Positions 45,850 to 58,104 of a stretch of 64,000 nucleotides of DNA are shown piece by piece (position 1 is the stretch's first letter; each line of letters opens with the position of its first letter). Position numbers and translations under genes: made by a program. Source of the DNA: Dipteris shenzhenensis (taxonomy: Eukaryota > Polypodiophyta > Polypodiopsida > Gleicheniales); assembly GCA_047967505.1 (NCBI GenBank), contig CM106541.1. One strand, written 5' to 3'. The notes under the pieces are model-generated. The model searched no databases. It saw nothing but the letters and a program-made list of their open reading frames with translations, and was not told the origin of the DNA.

Positions 45850-48800
45850 ACTCTCCATGCTCACAATTCATTCTTTGCCACTACCAAAAATGTGTCTAAC
45901 TCTTAAAGCCTCAATATCTGCCCCTAGCAGCAAAGCGGTCTACTCCTGCCACCTAAGCATCCATTTGTCTCCACGGCTTCCAACCGTGCTTTGCATTGTG
46001 TGCAAGGTAGGTAGGGTACAAGGGGAAAGCTTGTGAAGCAACTGACGCTAATCCTGCTACAGCAAGGCATTGGGAGCTAATGGAGTATGTGGCTCCCCAA
46101 TCTTCGAATGTGATTGTGGGGGATGAATTGAGTCACCTCAAGCTTTGTGAAATCACATCTATCCAATCCCTAAACTCTATGTACAAGTCTATATGTGAAT
46201 TCCTTCGAATAAGTGAGCTATCTAACAAAGAAGCTTATGAGGTGCTCAAAGTTGACAACCAAAGGCATAAGGCACTCACTAAGAAGAAGTGTGTATTTCT
46301 TACTAAAAGAGCTTGGATGTTGTAGGATAAAACCTAACCGAATCATTTCACAATATCTCAAATATATATATATATATATATAAGTATGTATCAATGTATG
46401 GGGGGACATGGAGAGGAGTGACTTGATCCTTTTCCAAATTTGTATTACTTCTACAAACAAGAAAGGCATTTTTCACATAACTTTTGAAAATAATTCTTAA
46501 GGAGCAACTCATTGGACTTGTTATCTTCTTTTGCACCACCTTAGCATTTAAACACTGAGCTTTTTGTATCCTCTCATGGAACTCTTTGGCCAGCATGAAC
46601 ATGACTCATTGCTACATCACTCCTTGGCACATGCAAACTTTCATCCTCCTCAAGCACAAAGCCTACTTGCCGCAACTAATGCTTCTCATGTTTCATAATG
46701 GAAGTCCTGATGGAATCCTTCCACACCCCATGCGAATGACCAAGCACACTCAAGATAGATGGATCAACACTTTGTGTATGGGCCACAAAGGTATTGCAAA
46801 ACTACGACGAACTATTCTTTAATACCATTAGGATGTTGTCTTCTCCCCTTGAATCTCCCCTTGAAGAAGCTGCTGGGACACCCTTAGTCACACTTCATCC
46901 CAATGCATTTATAAGTGCTTCCCATCTATCCTTTGTTTCAGTAATGAATCCAAAGCAAGTCACCACACTACGTGGTTATGTTCTTCTGATAGCCCAATTA
47001 GCATCATGGACAACATTCTCTTTACAAACAATTTCTTGTTCTTGCATACCAGAAGACCCAGGTATCCTTCCACCTATTGGCGCTTGCTAGTAGCATAAAT
47101 ATACTCCAGCCTATGATTATCATGCTCCATCATTGTAGCAGGAGTGGCTGAGCCTTATCTGGGTTTGATCCATAGATGGCCTTTGCATGTATGGGGTTTG
47201 AAGGCCAGCTTCTTCTATAACATTGTGTGCTACATCAACAAGCCTTTTTGTGGGCACATTACTTGAATCTCGAGTCGTCATCCTCTCCCTTAGTTTGTAT
47301 AGAGTAGGACCTATTCCCAAATGCATGCTTGCCTATCATGTAGGCGTTGTAGTGGGCACTTTGTAGTACCAAGCCTGTAAGACTAGCCTCATATAAGCTT
47401 ATGTGTTTGGCATACCCACATGAGCAGCCCTCGTGCTGGAATGTTTTGTCTTTGATAAATTCACAGCAGGTGCAAATCCATTATCCTCATGTTGTTATAG
47501 AAATGATCCCCCCCTTTGGGAAACCCCTATATCCCACCATGCCAACCAATTCTCAAGATCAGGTAACTCACCATTTCTTTATTAGTTGCTCATTAAGAAG
47601 CTGCCAAAACTTATATGGGCACCATTGTCTTCAATTTTGAACTCGTAGCAATTATTAGGAGCTCTCTAATAAATGGGTCATACACATGGGTGCCCATGGT
47701 AGACCATCCTTTCACCCTATGGAGTCTAGACATGATCAAAATGAAGCCATTATTGTCCCAAGCTACCACCTGGCCTCATTCTGTTCACCAAATCAAATCC
47801 TGATCTTGGACCAATAGTAGACATCTTGAAGACATGTCGTTGGTGATCATTCGAGAGTTGTCACTTTGGTTTGAGGGGGGCGTTGTTGAGGAGCAAACTT
47901 GGTTAGGACTCATGTTTTGGCAAATCATGTCGACTTTGTAGAGCGAAACTCTTTCCTTGTGAGTTTTCACTATTTGCTAGGTGATCTCATTTTCAGTAGC
48001 AGTCCTTGTTCCAAGCCTTAAAGGGGGGTGTTGTGGAGGAGAAAACTTGGCTAGGACTTTGGGTTGATTGTCCTTAGTGGAGTCAATAAAAACGGTGACT
48101 ATGCATGCAGCCAATGGATTGATATGTGGCAAGAGCGAGTGCATGAAAGTTGAGATTTGGAGGTTGATGTCTTGTGTGACATAGATTACTTGTAGGTTTT
48201 TTATTCTAGCTTCAATGGTAGCCTCTCCTCATTGATCATTGCTGTATTCTCCTCACCATCTTCTCGCGCAATAGACTTAGGTTGCTATATCTATGTGATC
48301 TCATGTGATGGCTCATTGTAGACATGAGTATTAATTGTTTTCTTGGTCGTGTAACTATCGATCTCTCCAACAAACCCCATAGGCAAGAGGCGGCATGGTC
48401 ATGGCCTTCTAGTGTCTCTTAATCCATTGCAACTTTATTTTTCTACATGATCTTATTGTCTTTGTTGAGCTTTAATATTCTATACATTTCATATAGCATA
48501 TTGAGTTTTTATCACAATATAAAACCCACAAAAGACAAACCCAAACCCCTTTCACATTGACACTCAAGCACACTCTAATGCCTAGCTCCATACCGACGAC
48601 TATGAAATACCAAATAGATATGGCTCGCGCTCTACCTTGAGGGCACCACACTCCACAAAGATTGTCTCAACCTCAGTTGCTTGGCCATGTTGGCCCTCGG
48701 GTTAAGGCCAATAGGAGCACGTGTCAAGGCCAACATAGGAGTGTGATTCTAGACGGTACCGAGTGCTACCTCATGCGGAGTGATATAACTTTTTGGATCG

Positions 48801-49655
48801 AGCACCACTCATAGTTGTTCAGGTGATTATGGGCAATTCAACCAATGGTGGTGAGCAACGGTGTAGCACACTGAATGCACTGCCTTTTAGAAGTCGGTTT
48901 GCTAGTTAGTAAGGAGGCTTTTGTAACATGGAGAAGAGCAGAGCTGTACTATTACAGCACCCTCCCTCTCACCTGAGCTTGCTAGGTTAGGAAGCTAATA
49001 CTGAGTGTTCACTACAAGCCGAGGTGGCTTGGTTGTATGGAGTTTATATCAATACAAGTTGATTTCCTTGCCTATTCATTATTCATATGGTGTTGTCCAC
49101 TGTGTCACTAATTCCTAAGTAACGTTAACTCAATTCTCCCATCACCATACAATTTTCCCTTCAACAACTACGGCACTCTAAGTGTTTAATGTTGGCATTT
49201 GTTTCATCACCATGAGCACGTTGCACTAAGGAATGCAAGAGCGAGCATCTTCAATGAGCACTGAACAGGTTAGGATAGCACCAAGCACTTTGAAGTTAGT
49301 CGTGGGTGAGAAACTGAAGCGTCAACATTTTGGTGATCCTGTTGGGGAAGGGTCAAGTGAGCTGCAAGCTGACAAGTTGTTAGTCCAGGAAATTTAGAGA
49401 ATTGAGGTAGCAAGCCTATAATTGAGAGGTTATTGAAAGGTTCATGTTGACCAGTGTGACAAAACAAAACAATTGCTAGGAACTGTGTGCTATTACAAGA
49501 AATTTCTCCAAGTAACCCCATACGAGTGGTGGTCTCATAGGGTACTTGAAGACTCATTGAAGATATTGAAGGGAAATGAGAGCTAGCTGAGACACCAGTA
49601 ACTATTACACGACTTGGTACCAAACAGTTGGTACCCAAATCAACACAAGAAGTTA
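45850..49655. other. Intergenic; decayed minus-strand traces
   Basis: The gene's upstream region gives way to unrecognised DNA. A (TA)n run lies at 46362-46383. The minus strand between 47330 and 46450 shows longer peptide stretches broken by stops (for example the frame 47120-47326), which may be an old coding insertion, but no motif was found. A purine-poor region at 48600-49050 has scattered short frames only. Confidence 0.4.
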
Positions 49656-49659
49656 ACCT

Positions 49660-50815
49660 CACAACTTTAGACAAACCTGCAATGGTAGTGGTAAGTGCCA
49701 CTCTTTCTTCCAAAAGCAACTAAAAGCCATTAAGAGCTATTCATCAGTACAAGGATGTTTTTGCCTAGAATTACACTAATCTATGGGAGTTCCTCTTGAG
49801 TTGTGCTAACATAAAATACCTTTGGTGCTAGATGCTAAACCAATCGAACAACAAAGGTATAGAATGAATCCAAACTATGCTAAATAGGTAAAAGCCAAGC
49901 TGGATCAACTTTTATGTGCTGGCTTTATTTATGCTATTGATCATACTGATTGGTTATTTCCCATTGTGGTTGTACCTAAGAAGAATGGTAAACTTCGAGT
50001 ATGTGTGGATTATCAAGAAGTTAAATGCAAAGGCTATCCCTGACTAGTTTCCAATACCTTTCATTGATGGAATCTTGGATCCAGTTATAGGACATGAGAT
50101 GTACCCATTTATGGATGGTTATAGTGGCTATAATCAAATTACTATAGCTCAAGGATCAATCTAAAGTTGCCTTTATCATAGAATGGGGAGCATATGCAAC
50201 CTAAGTGATGCCCTTTGGGTTAAGAAATGCTCCATCAACCTTCCAGAAGATTATGACATAAACTTTGCAGATTATAACATTGAGTTCATAGCCATTTACT
50301 TGGATGATTTCTATGTGTTCTTCTTAGATAAAGATCAACTCGCTTATTTTTGCAAAAGGTATTTCAGAGATTCAGTCAAGTAGGTATTTCACTCAACCCG
50401 ACTAAAAGTGCATTCTGTGTTTGAGTGGAAATATTGCTTGGTCATGTTATTACTCAAGATGGTATATGCACCAAGCCAGGTAAAATTTGTGCTAAATAAC
50501 AAATGCCCAAGATTGAGAATGTAACTCAATTGCATTCTTTTATGGGTTTTATCAGCTTCTATAGACACTTTATTAAAGATTTTGCCAAATTGTAGCTCCA
50601 TTATATGAGTTAACAAAGAAAGATGCCAAGTTTGAATGGACCACCAAATTGTCTGTGGTTTTCCATGATTAAAAAAGCCAAGCAGTGGCTACATCCATTT
50701 TGAGGCAACCAAGGTGGGATGTTATTTTTCATGTGCATGTGGATGCTTTTGGTTATGCACTAGGCATTATCTTGGCTCAATCGGATGGCTAGCTACATCA
50801 GATCCATGAAGAGGT
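49660..50815 (+). pseudogene. Ty3/gypsy reverse transcriptase relic
   Basis: The plus strand reads QYKDVFA near 49735, then YRMNPNYAK (49858), LDQLLCAGFIYAIDHTDWLF (49899-49960), VVVPKKNGKLRVCVDYQE (49967-50020), FPIPFIDGILD (50050), M-D-G-Y-S-G-Y-N-Q-I (50115), V-M-P-F-G-L-R-N-A-P-S-T-F-Q (50200-50245), the catalytic box IYLDDFYVF (50296-50322) and then L-L-G-H-V-I-T-Q-D-G and H-S-F-M-G-F-I-S-F-Y-R (50430-50575). This is the full order of Ty3/gypsy RT palm and thumb blocks. Frameshifts near 50035, 50155, 50260 and 50370, and several stops, inactivate it. Flanking LTRs, protease and integrase were not found, so it is an isolated remnant. Confidence 0.85.
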
Positions 50816-51086
50816 GAGAATACTAATATACTCGACTACCTGACATGACTACTATAGCTGCCTACATATAACATTCCATCTGAGTGTAGAGATTTGAGAA
50901 GTCTGCCATGATTCAAGGACACAAGTCATGAGTAGATAACCAACAGAGGCGAGTTGGAGTGGAGATCATCATGGAATAACTACGGCAAGTGTGCCACTCA
51001 CAAATATCTACTCCATGCATTATGACAAGAATTGCCAAGTGTCATGATTGATCATAACAACAACAAGCAATATTTGCTCTCTCCAA

Positions 51087-51088
<2 letters not shown>

Positions 51089-51121
<33 letters not shown>
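51089..51121. repeat. (CT)n microsatellite
   Basis: About 33 bp of CT repeat in otherwise unremarkable DNA. Confidence 0.95.
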
Positions 51122-51122
<1 letters not shown>

Positions 51123-51822
51123 ATTAAGAGAGATACTTAGAGCATTCACAAGTGCCCTTTAATTCTTCATGCGATTTAGGGTAGAGAAAGAAAGACCTAA
51201 CAGGTCTTCTATGACAAACACAAAAAAGTGACAGTACATATGGATAGCCAGAGAGTCGGGATGTGCACAAGATTAGCTACTCCTGGTTATTAAAGGGCAT
51301 AGATACATTCTAATACTATCATAGAGTGGCCTTTATAACATCAGTTTAAGACTGAGAGTCTTTTGAAGTCCTTAATCAATGCTTTCCCATCTTGATAATT
51401 TGCCTGCCTTGCTGCTTCCTTTACTTTGGCAAGTTCACTGTTTCTTTGTTTGACTTAGACTGGAGTGAGCTACTCAAATCCAAATCTTTGCAGCCTTTAA
51501 GTTCTATGTTTGTCTGAGAATCTTAACTCTTGCTACCTTCCCTCTATGAAGTAAACCTATGCTTGTGTGTTCATCCCATTCAATTTGTGATACTTCCTTC
51601 TTAAGACAAGTGTTGGTGTCAGTGGAGATGCATTACATTTGTGTATAACCTCTGCGATGATTTCCTACTTTCTCTCCATATCCTGCTTTCCATTACTCTC
51701 ATATCCTACACTTTCCTCTTGAGGCCTGTAAACGAAAGTTTGAGCTCTCTGATTTCGTGTTGCAAATAATAGATTTTGCTCCTGTGGGTCCGAGATGATA
51801 CTTTGTTTATGTGTCTTTGCAT
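51122..51822. other. Intergenic, no gene recognised
   Basis: No motif or repeat seen between the microsatellite and the tandem repeats. Confidence 0.55.
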
Positions 51823-51992
51823 AGGGGATGGGTGTCGATAGGGTTGCAATGGTGGCTGAGTATGAGGGCTTGTGTACAGGGGATGGGTGTCATCAATAGG
51901 GTTGCAATGGCTGAGTATGAGGGCTTGCGTACAAGGGATGGGTGTCATCAATAGGGATATGCAATGGCTGAGTATGAGGGCTTGTGTACAGG
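51823..51992. repeat. Three-copy 55-bp tandem repeat
   Basis: Units beginning AGGGGATGGGTGTC (or AAGGGATGGG) at 51823, 51878 and 51933, each ending GAGGGCTTGTGTAC-like. Copies 2 and 3 are nearly identical, copy 1 more diverged. Confidence 0.9.
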
Positions 51993-52070
51993 TGTTGAAA
52001 TGGAAAATGACTTCCTTGGAGAACTCCATAGTGGCTTGCATAGATATGAGTGCCCTTTTGCTAGATCTAA

Positions 52071-52285
52071 CCTCCAAGTTGGGGGCTAGGGATTCAGCCC
52101 AAACCTAGAGTGACCTAAACCTAATTGTGTGTGAAGTGAACCGACAAAGAGGGCTGGGGACTGGGCTAAGGTTTCAACCCAAACCTAGCCTCCAAGTTGG
52201 GCTAGGGGTCCAGCCCAAACCTAGAGTGACCTAAACCTATCTGTGTGTGAACTGAACTGACAAAGAGGGCTGGGACTGAATTGAA
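52071..52285. repeat. Two-copy 118-bp tandem repeat
   Basis: CCTCCAAGTTGGG at 52071 and 52189 starts each copy. Shared blocks are CAGCCCAAACCTAGAGTGAC and GACAAAGAGGGCTGGG. Confidence 0.9.
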
Positions 52286-52504
52286 TTAAGAGAAAACAAG
52301 CTTTGAGAAATCAACCTAAATGAGCTAAAAATGAGCGATTTGTAGTCTTGGCGGCCTTGCAAACTTTGGATGCGAGCCTACTTGAACTATGGCAGAGAGT
52401 TGAGCTGAGACGAGCTCTATTAGGTGTGCAATGATGATAAACTATTGGGCGCTGATGGCTAGGGCTTGGGCTCTCAACAATGACCTACAACTGTTGTAGT
52501 TGAT

Positions 52505-52505
<1 letters not shown>

Positions 52506-52541
<36 letters not shown>
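52506..52541. repeat. (GA)n microsatellite
   Basis: About 36 bp of AG repeat. Confidence 0.95.
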
Positions 52542-52544
<3 letters not shown>

Positions 52545-53332
52545 CACTTCCAACTCCATATGTACTCCCCTTTAACCTGATGAAACCCTAGCTTATACCT
52601 CGCAATTCTTATCTCCTTTGATTCATGTAGGAGACAAGCTCTCTTAACCCTAGCACCATTTTTAGAATCTTGCAATCTTTTCCTGAACCATATACCTACT
52701 TCTTACACTTAAAACTCTTGAAGGAGGTGAAAAACTCCATTAACCTAGATGACAAACTATTCTTCTTCACCTAATCTAAATGAAGAACTAGTTTCTACAC
52801 TTGAGGCTACATCTCTAACCAGAATATAACCCAAGGCCTTGTTCTACAACTATGTATATATTCATTCTAATGCAAATCTAGTCATTTACCATGGTATTTA
52901 AAGTGAATGGTTTTTACTTCAACCAATTGGTAGCCATGGTCATGTAATTAGCACTTGGTCTGATATCATCAACCATGTTAACCTAGTTATGGAAGTGTAA
53001 CACCCTAAGTCGTAGGCATTACAGAAAGTAAATAATGTGAATACTCACACACACGAGACACAGAGTATGTAGAAAAGAAGAATTGAAAACATAGTGTATC
53101 TGAATCCATGAATTACATAATGATCAAGAGACACTTGATCCCAAGGATATAAAACGTATGTGGTTGCAACCGCTGACTGAAGAGTTGTGGCCATTTGCGC
53201 CCCTTGGGATCTATGCTAACCCCGCAAGCTGTTAATACCTTAACACATGGCACTCACGGTGGACTGTGCAAATCCACTAAGACAACTATGTTGCTAGAAG
53301 TCAGATTAGTGCGGTGCAATAGTGCATACCAA
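52542..53332. other. Intergenic, no gene recognised
   Basis: No coding likeness on either strand; no repeat seen. Confidence 0.55.
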
Positions 53333-55725
53333 TCATTTCGGGCTAAGCCAGGTAGAGAACCCATGCAAGTAGACATTTGTTGAATCCATAGACAACAGTT
53401 GATCCATCCCAAATAAGAAAGTACGTTCATTGGATGATTGCATCAGTATCGGCACTCTCTGTTGCCTAGACCCCCCCACAACCAATGAAACAATGGTTGT
53501 ATTGTCTCCGCTCATTAGCTCGCCCTGTAGGCCTGACATTTGGGCTTCTTCTTCTTCTTCTTCATCTTCATCTTCACTCAGCGTTGCATTTGTCACTGGC
53601 TTGAAGAAACACCACCAGTCTCGCTCGATTCTACACCAACAAAAACCCACACAGCTGCTCGTCGAGCGTGTCATCTTTGGCGTCGCTCCCTCAAGCATGT
53701 CTCTTCCATGTCCATCGGCCATTGCATGTGGTTCCTCTATGTTGGGTCCACCTGAACTAGAACTACCCATTGCTCTCGCAAAAGCTGGTCCCAGATGATT
53801 GCTCCAGGCGGCAGATTGAGGTTTTGCCGATCCTGAAACGATGCTAGGCACTCGAACTCCTGTGGCCAGAGAGAGGTGCATCTGGAAGTGTAGGAAAAGG
53901 TGTACATCGTTTCGCATAATGCATCTCTAGAAAATGATTTGCTGCCTTCCACCACGGCGGTCGAGGTGGAAGGGTTAGGGAGAAGGAGTGTGTGGTGCAC
54001 TCCAACTAGAAACAAAGTCAATGCATTTTCTCCTTAAGGCGTGGCGACTTGGGCTATCCACACTCTGAGTGCGCGAGCTCCTAACTCCACAAGGGCATTG
54101 TAGCAGGCTTCCCATGACTCCGCATACTCCTCTGCTACCACCTTGCCTTTGTCCGTAGTGCGGCTGCCACTTGTTGTGGTTCCTTGCTGTTGCGATCCAA
54201 TGCCCATAGGTGTCGAACTTGTGACCATTGTCTCCACAAAAATGTTCGCACTTGCACCCACACCAAAGAACGTGCTTGCTCTGCCACCATCATCTGGAGG
54301 AGGGGGTCTCGGATGGCATGATACTCCGACACGTCTCTGGAACTACCTCACTTTTCCACCGGATGATTTGGACACCCACTTGTGCCAGATCTCATCCTGG
54401 AGCATGACCAGCAAGTCATAGAACTGCTCCATGTTGACAAAGACCATCTCAGGAGCTGTGGCTAGAAAGTGCGCCAGTGCGCCCGATGTTCGTCTACTGT
54501 GCAACTCCACAAAAGTGCAACTTTGTCTACTTTGCAACTCCGCAAAAGTGATGCGGAGACTCTCTTCATGGAGTGTGCAAACCTGGTCCACAGTCTCCTC
54601 CGCAGTTCAAACCTGCTCATCTAAAGTAAGAAGTTGGTGCTGAGCCTGGGCTACGTATTGCTAAAGGGCTACGTTCTACGTCCACCGTAAGTCCTTGTTT
54701 TCTTTGGCAGCTCCTCTAGTTGCGGTCCTCCCGCTTGCTACATTGTCCATTGTCATGCCAACTGAATTAGATAACACCCACGTGCCTCCAATTAGGCTGA
54801 CAGTGACACTGGTTGTGAGGCTCGTGGTGGTGGAGAGGTCGACTGGCCGCCTACAGAGATGAACATGGCTCGTTGTGAAAGAGCACATGCCACGTGTGTC
54901 GACATTGCAGTTGTTCCTCCAGTTGGCGCAAAGACCCCACTAGTCTCCGACATTGAAATAGTCAAGATCCTGTTTCGCCCCACTATCAGAGAGATGAGCC
55001 AAATGCGACAGTACTGCCTGCCCCTTGTGCTCACTAGGCTGATTATCTCAGGAGGGCATTGGTTACTTTACTCAACGCTGTTGTCCCCATCACGCTGGTT
55101 GGTGCTGCTGAATTGGGCTAGCTACTCGCCTCGCTTGCTGGTGCTATCATTGTAGTAGCTGATGATTGCTCTACTGCGTCATGATCCCACCGGAAGTTGT
55201 CAGAGTGGCGGCATGGGTGTCGTCGACACTACTTCAGACACCAACAAGGAGGAGGCTGATGGAGGCAAGGGGGGCACTGGAGCCATTGAGGTTGCCATTG
55301 CCTATGAGTGAGCTCTCTTGACAAGAACCACCCCTGTCCAGATTGCACTTCCACTTCCTCTGTTGCTCGGTGTGAGAGATCCTTGGGCCATTCGGCACTA
55401 AAGACTGGATGACAGCATCGAGGTATAAGGGCATGTCGTTGTCGCCAATGATCGAAAAGAGCAAATTAAGCACATGGCCCAACTTTGTCGTAATAGCTTT
55501 GCCCCTTGCTGCTGCTGCTCTCACCACCCTTGCTACCTCTACTCTAAGTGGTTCTTTGAACACCACCGCCCACACTACTGGTGTGTTTCTGCCAGTAGCA
55601 AGATGCCACAAGTGCAAATAGAAATAGTATATGCTTTGGCTTGTAGAAAGACGGACTCGATTACCCACCTGTAGCCCTCCCTGAGATGCACATCGGCATG
55701 GTTGCTCAGTCGATACTCTCCTCAT
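53333..55725 (-). pseudogene. Unrecognised minus-strand coding block
   Basis: Four minus-strand open frames follow one another in the same direction: 55234-55725 (163 codons), 54343-54591, 54034-54332 and 53333-53917 (194 codons). The first has a FYLHLWHLATGRNTPVVW segment and a VARVVRAAA helix-like run. The last has a D/E-rich stretch (53537-53575, from a CTT/CAT repeat on the plus strand) and a Ser/Gly-rich stretch. GC content is clearly higher than in the surroundings, and the frames appear to be one reading broken by shifts. I do not recognise the protein; it may be an uncommon transposon ORF or a host gene fragment. Confidence 0.4.
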
Positions 55726-58104
55726 ACCATTGGCCCGAACTTTGCCTCAAAAGCTGATGCCTTAGGCATTGGGAAGTCCTGTGTTTAACCATCCATTGGC
55801 AAGAAGAGTTGCTCATATATCAAGTCCACAGTTAAAGTCTTTGGTCCATCTAGCATGGTCACCTTTGCCTAGTGCCAATTGCTTACATAGCTGCATTGTC
55901 TCGAGGTGTAAAAAGCTCCTCAGCCTCAGCATGCACAGCTAGCGATCGAGTGTCTTTTCACTGTGACCACAAAGCGGTGTGACAATAAGAGTCTGCACCA
56001 GTGCCATGCCCATGAATCTGAGAGTAAAAGGAGGAGTGGAATGGAGGTATTGGAGGCGAGAGAAGAGCTGAGGATGGGGAGGTGTGGAAGAGGAGTAGAA
56101 AACTGGGAGTGAGCGAAAGAAAATAGGAAATCACGAATGTGATGAACTAGCTGGTCATGAACAAAGAGTATAGCTGAATTAAGCTACTGACTTGGCGTGG
56201 TGGTGTGTAATTGCATATGGTGGCGGCTACTGTTGAATGTAAGATCCCATCAGATGGTACATGCTCCCCATCACCCCACAAGGAGTGCACAATCCTAGCA
56301 TTGGATACTGTGCTCCTACCCCAATCCATGGGATGAGTATGTTGTGTGTGACTGGGAATGGGCATTGAATACGGCCTTCATGATGGTATCTCCGCAACTG
56401 AAATCCGTTCACCAGCAGCGGTAACACCTGCCCTTGTAGATCCGCCAAATAGAATGACGTCGATCCACAATACTCTTTAAGGGAGAGGCATTGGGTGACC
56501 CAGAGAGTGCCCTGGGATGTTTGTACCAGGTTTTGGATGCAATTATGGTCCAGTTTGCGGCTAAGGAAGATATCCTACTTCTTCTAGTTGGTTGCCCATG
56601 GAGGCTTACTCATCGGACCATGGTTGGAGCAGATGCGAGTGGAGGGGTAGTGGCATTGTTGCTCCGTTGGTCTCCTAGAGACTATCCCGCACTACCTTTG
56701 GAGTTGTCATAGTGCAGTGAGGATATGGATGGGAGCCCTCAAGATCATGACCCATATGCAGAGTCTTCAGAGGGACTTCACCTTGGGGATGGTGGCCTAG
56801 TGAGACGGAGGGAGGATGCACATTCTAGATTGATGAGATCTCCCCAGCCTACGAGATACAAGGTCAGAGAATTTAGAGGATAGCGCTCCATGAGGCAGTC
56901 CCTCCTGACAGCCTAGCTCCTTCTTCTCCTTTGGAGGACAATGTTTGGGAGGTGCTAGCCACCAGTATCAATGCGTGGAACATTTGGGTGGCTCGTTGTA
57001 GTCCTGTGATGGGCGAGCACCCGGTTCCACCCTCAACTACTCTGGTCGCCATCTAGTAGGATATCATCTACACACTATGCTCCACCTAGGAGCGTGGGAC
57101 TCTAGGCTCTAGGGTGACTATCAAGAGGCATGCTTGATTCTGCAAGGCTTGGCCTGCAAGAGTTTTCTACATCTTCACTCCACGACGAGGGATTCGCTGG
57201 TTGTATAGTCCCCCTACCTAGCTATTAGTCCTAGTACCAGAGATCCCCTAAGCAGTGAGTTGGGTTGCTCTAGAATATGATGGCCTTTTCTTTCAGCCTT
57301 TTCCCATTTTTTCCATACTCAGCACCTTCGGGGCTGTTGTTTTGTATGAAGTCTTTCAAGCATTAATAGAAGGTTCCTTTCTTTGCAAAAAGAAAAAAAA
57401 AAGCAATAAGAACTAATGCTTCTATGCTAAAGCAAACACAATGACCACTTACAACCAATTGAAGCCCTAAATAGTGCATAAGCAGTAAAGGACCAATGGC
57501 ATCCAACATACATACAAAATCAGTAACATCCGAACTTCAACAAGCACTCAACAAGAAAGACATGAGCTCCACTAATTTTTTCTTCTTTGTTAATTGCATT
57601 TTGTCCTCTGTCACCACGATGCCATCGACCTTAGATAAAAGCTTCACAAGGTTAGACCGTAGGACATGTGGCATTCCAACATATTGGTATTCCCAATTTT
57701 CTACATGCTAGAAAGTACCAAGAAGCACATATGGAAAGAAGAAAGATGTTGTTGTATGTTTTATCCCTTTTTCTGTACCAAAAGTGTTTTATATTCCACC
57801 CTCTAAGGACATATGATGCACTCAACGTGAAGAGCCAAAGTAGCAAATAAGGCCAAAGTTGCTTGAACACTTAGGGAGAGAAAGGAAGAGTGAAGATGAA
57901 ATTTGTAATCTCACATATGACCACCTTTAGTAGCCATGTTGGCACTAGGGGGGTTGGGAATTATGGTGCCATGGAGCTCTATAGCGATAGTGAGTGGCAA
58001 AAGAGTGGTATTGTGATGCCAAAAATTGATATTTTTTATTTGGCATTGGTATTGTTTTTCTCTATGTTTGATAAGAGTTTGAGTATCAAGTGATACCCTA
58101 GGGG
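55726..58104. other. Intergenic, no gene recognised
   Basis: Open frames such as 56491-56712 on the plus strand have no motif. The GC-rich character of the previous block continues to about 57250 and then falls, with an A-rich run at 57387-57403. Confidence 0.45.

Noticed and set aside
49270-49719. A 149-codon minus-strand frame
   Set aside because: It lies upstream of and opposite to the gypsy pol relic, with no motif.
51706-52108. Minus (123 codons) and plus (78 codons) frames over a tandem repeat
   Set aside because: Repeated peptide units simply mirror the 55-bp DNA repeat.
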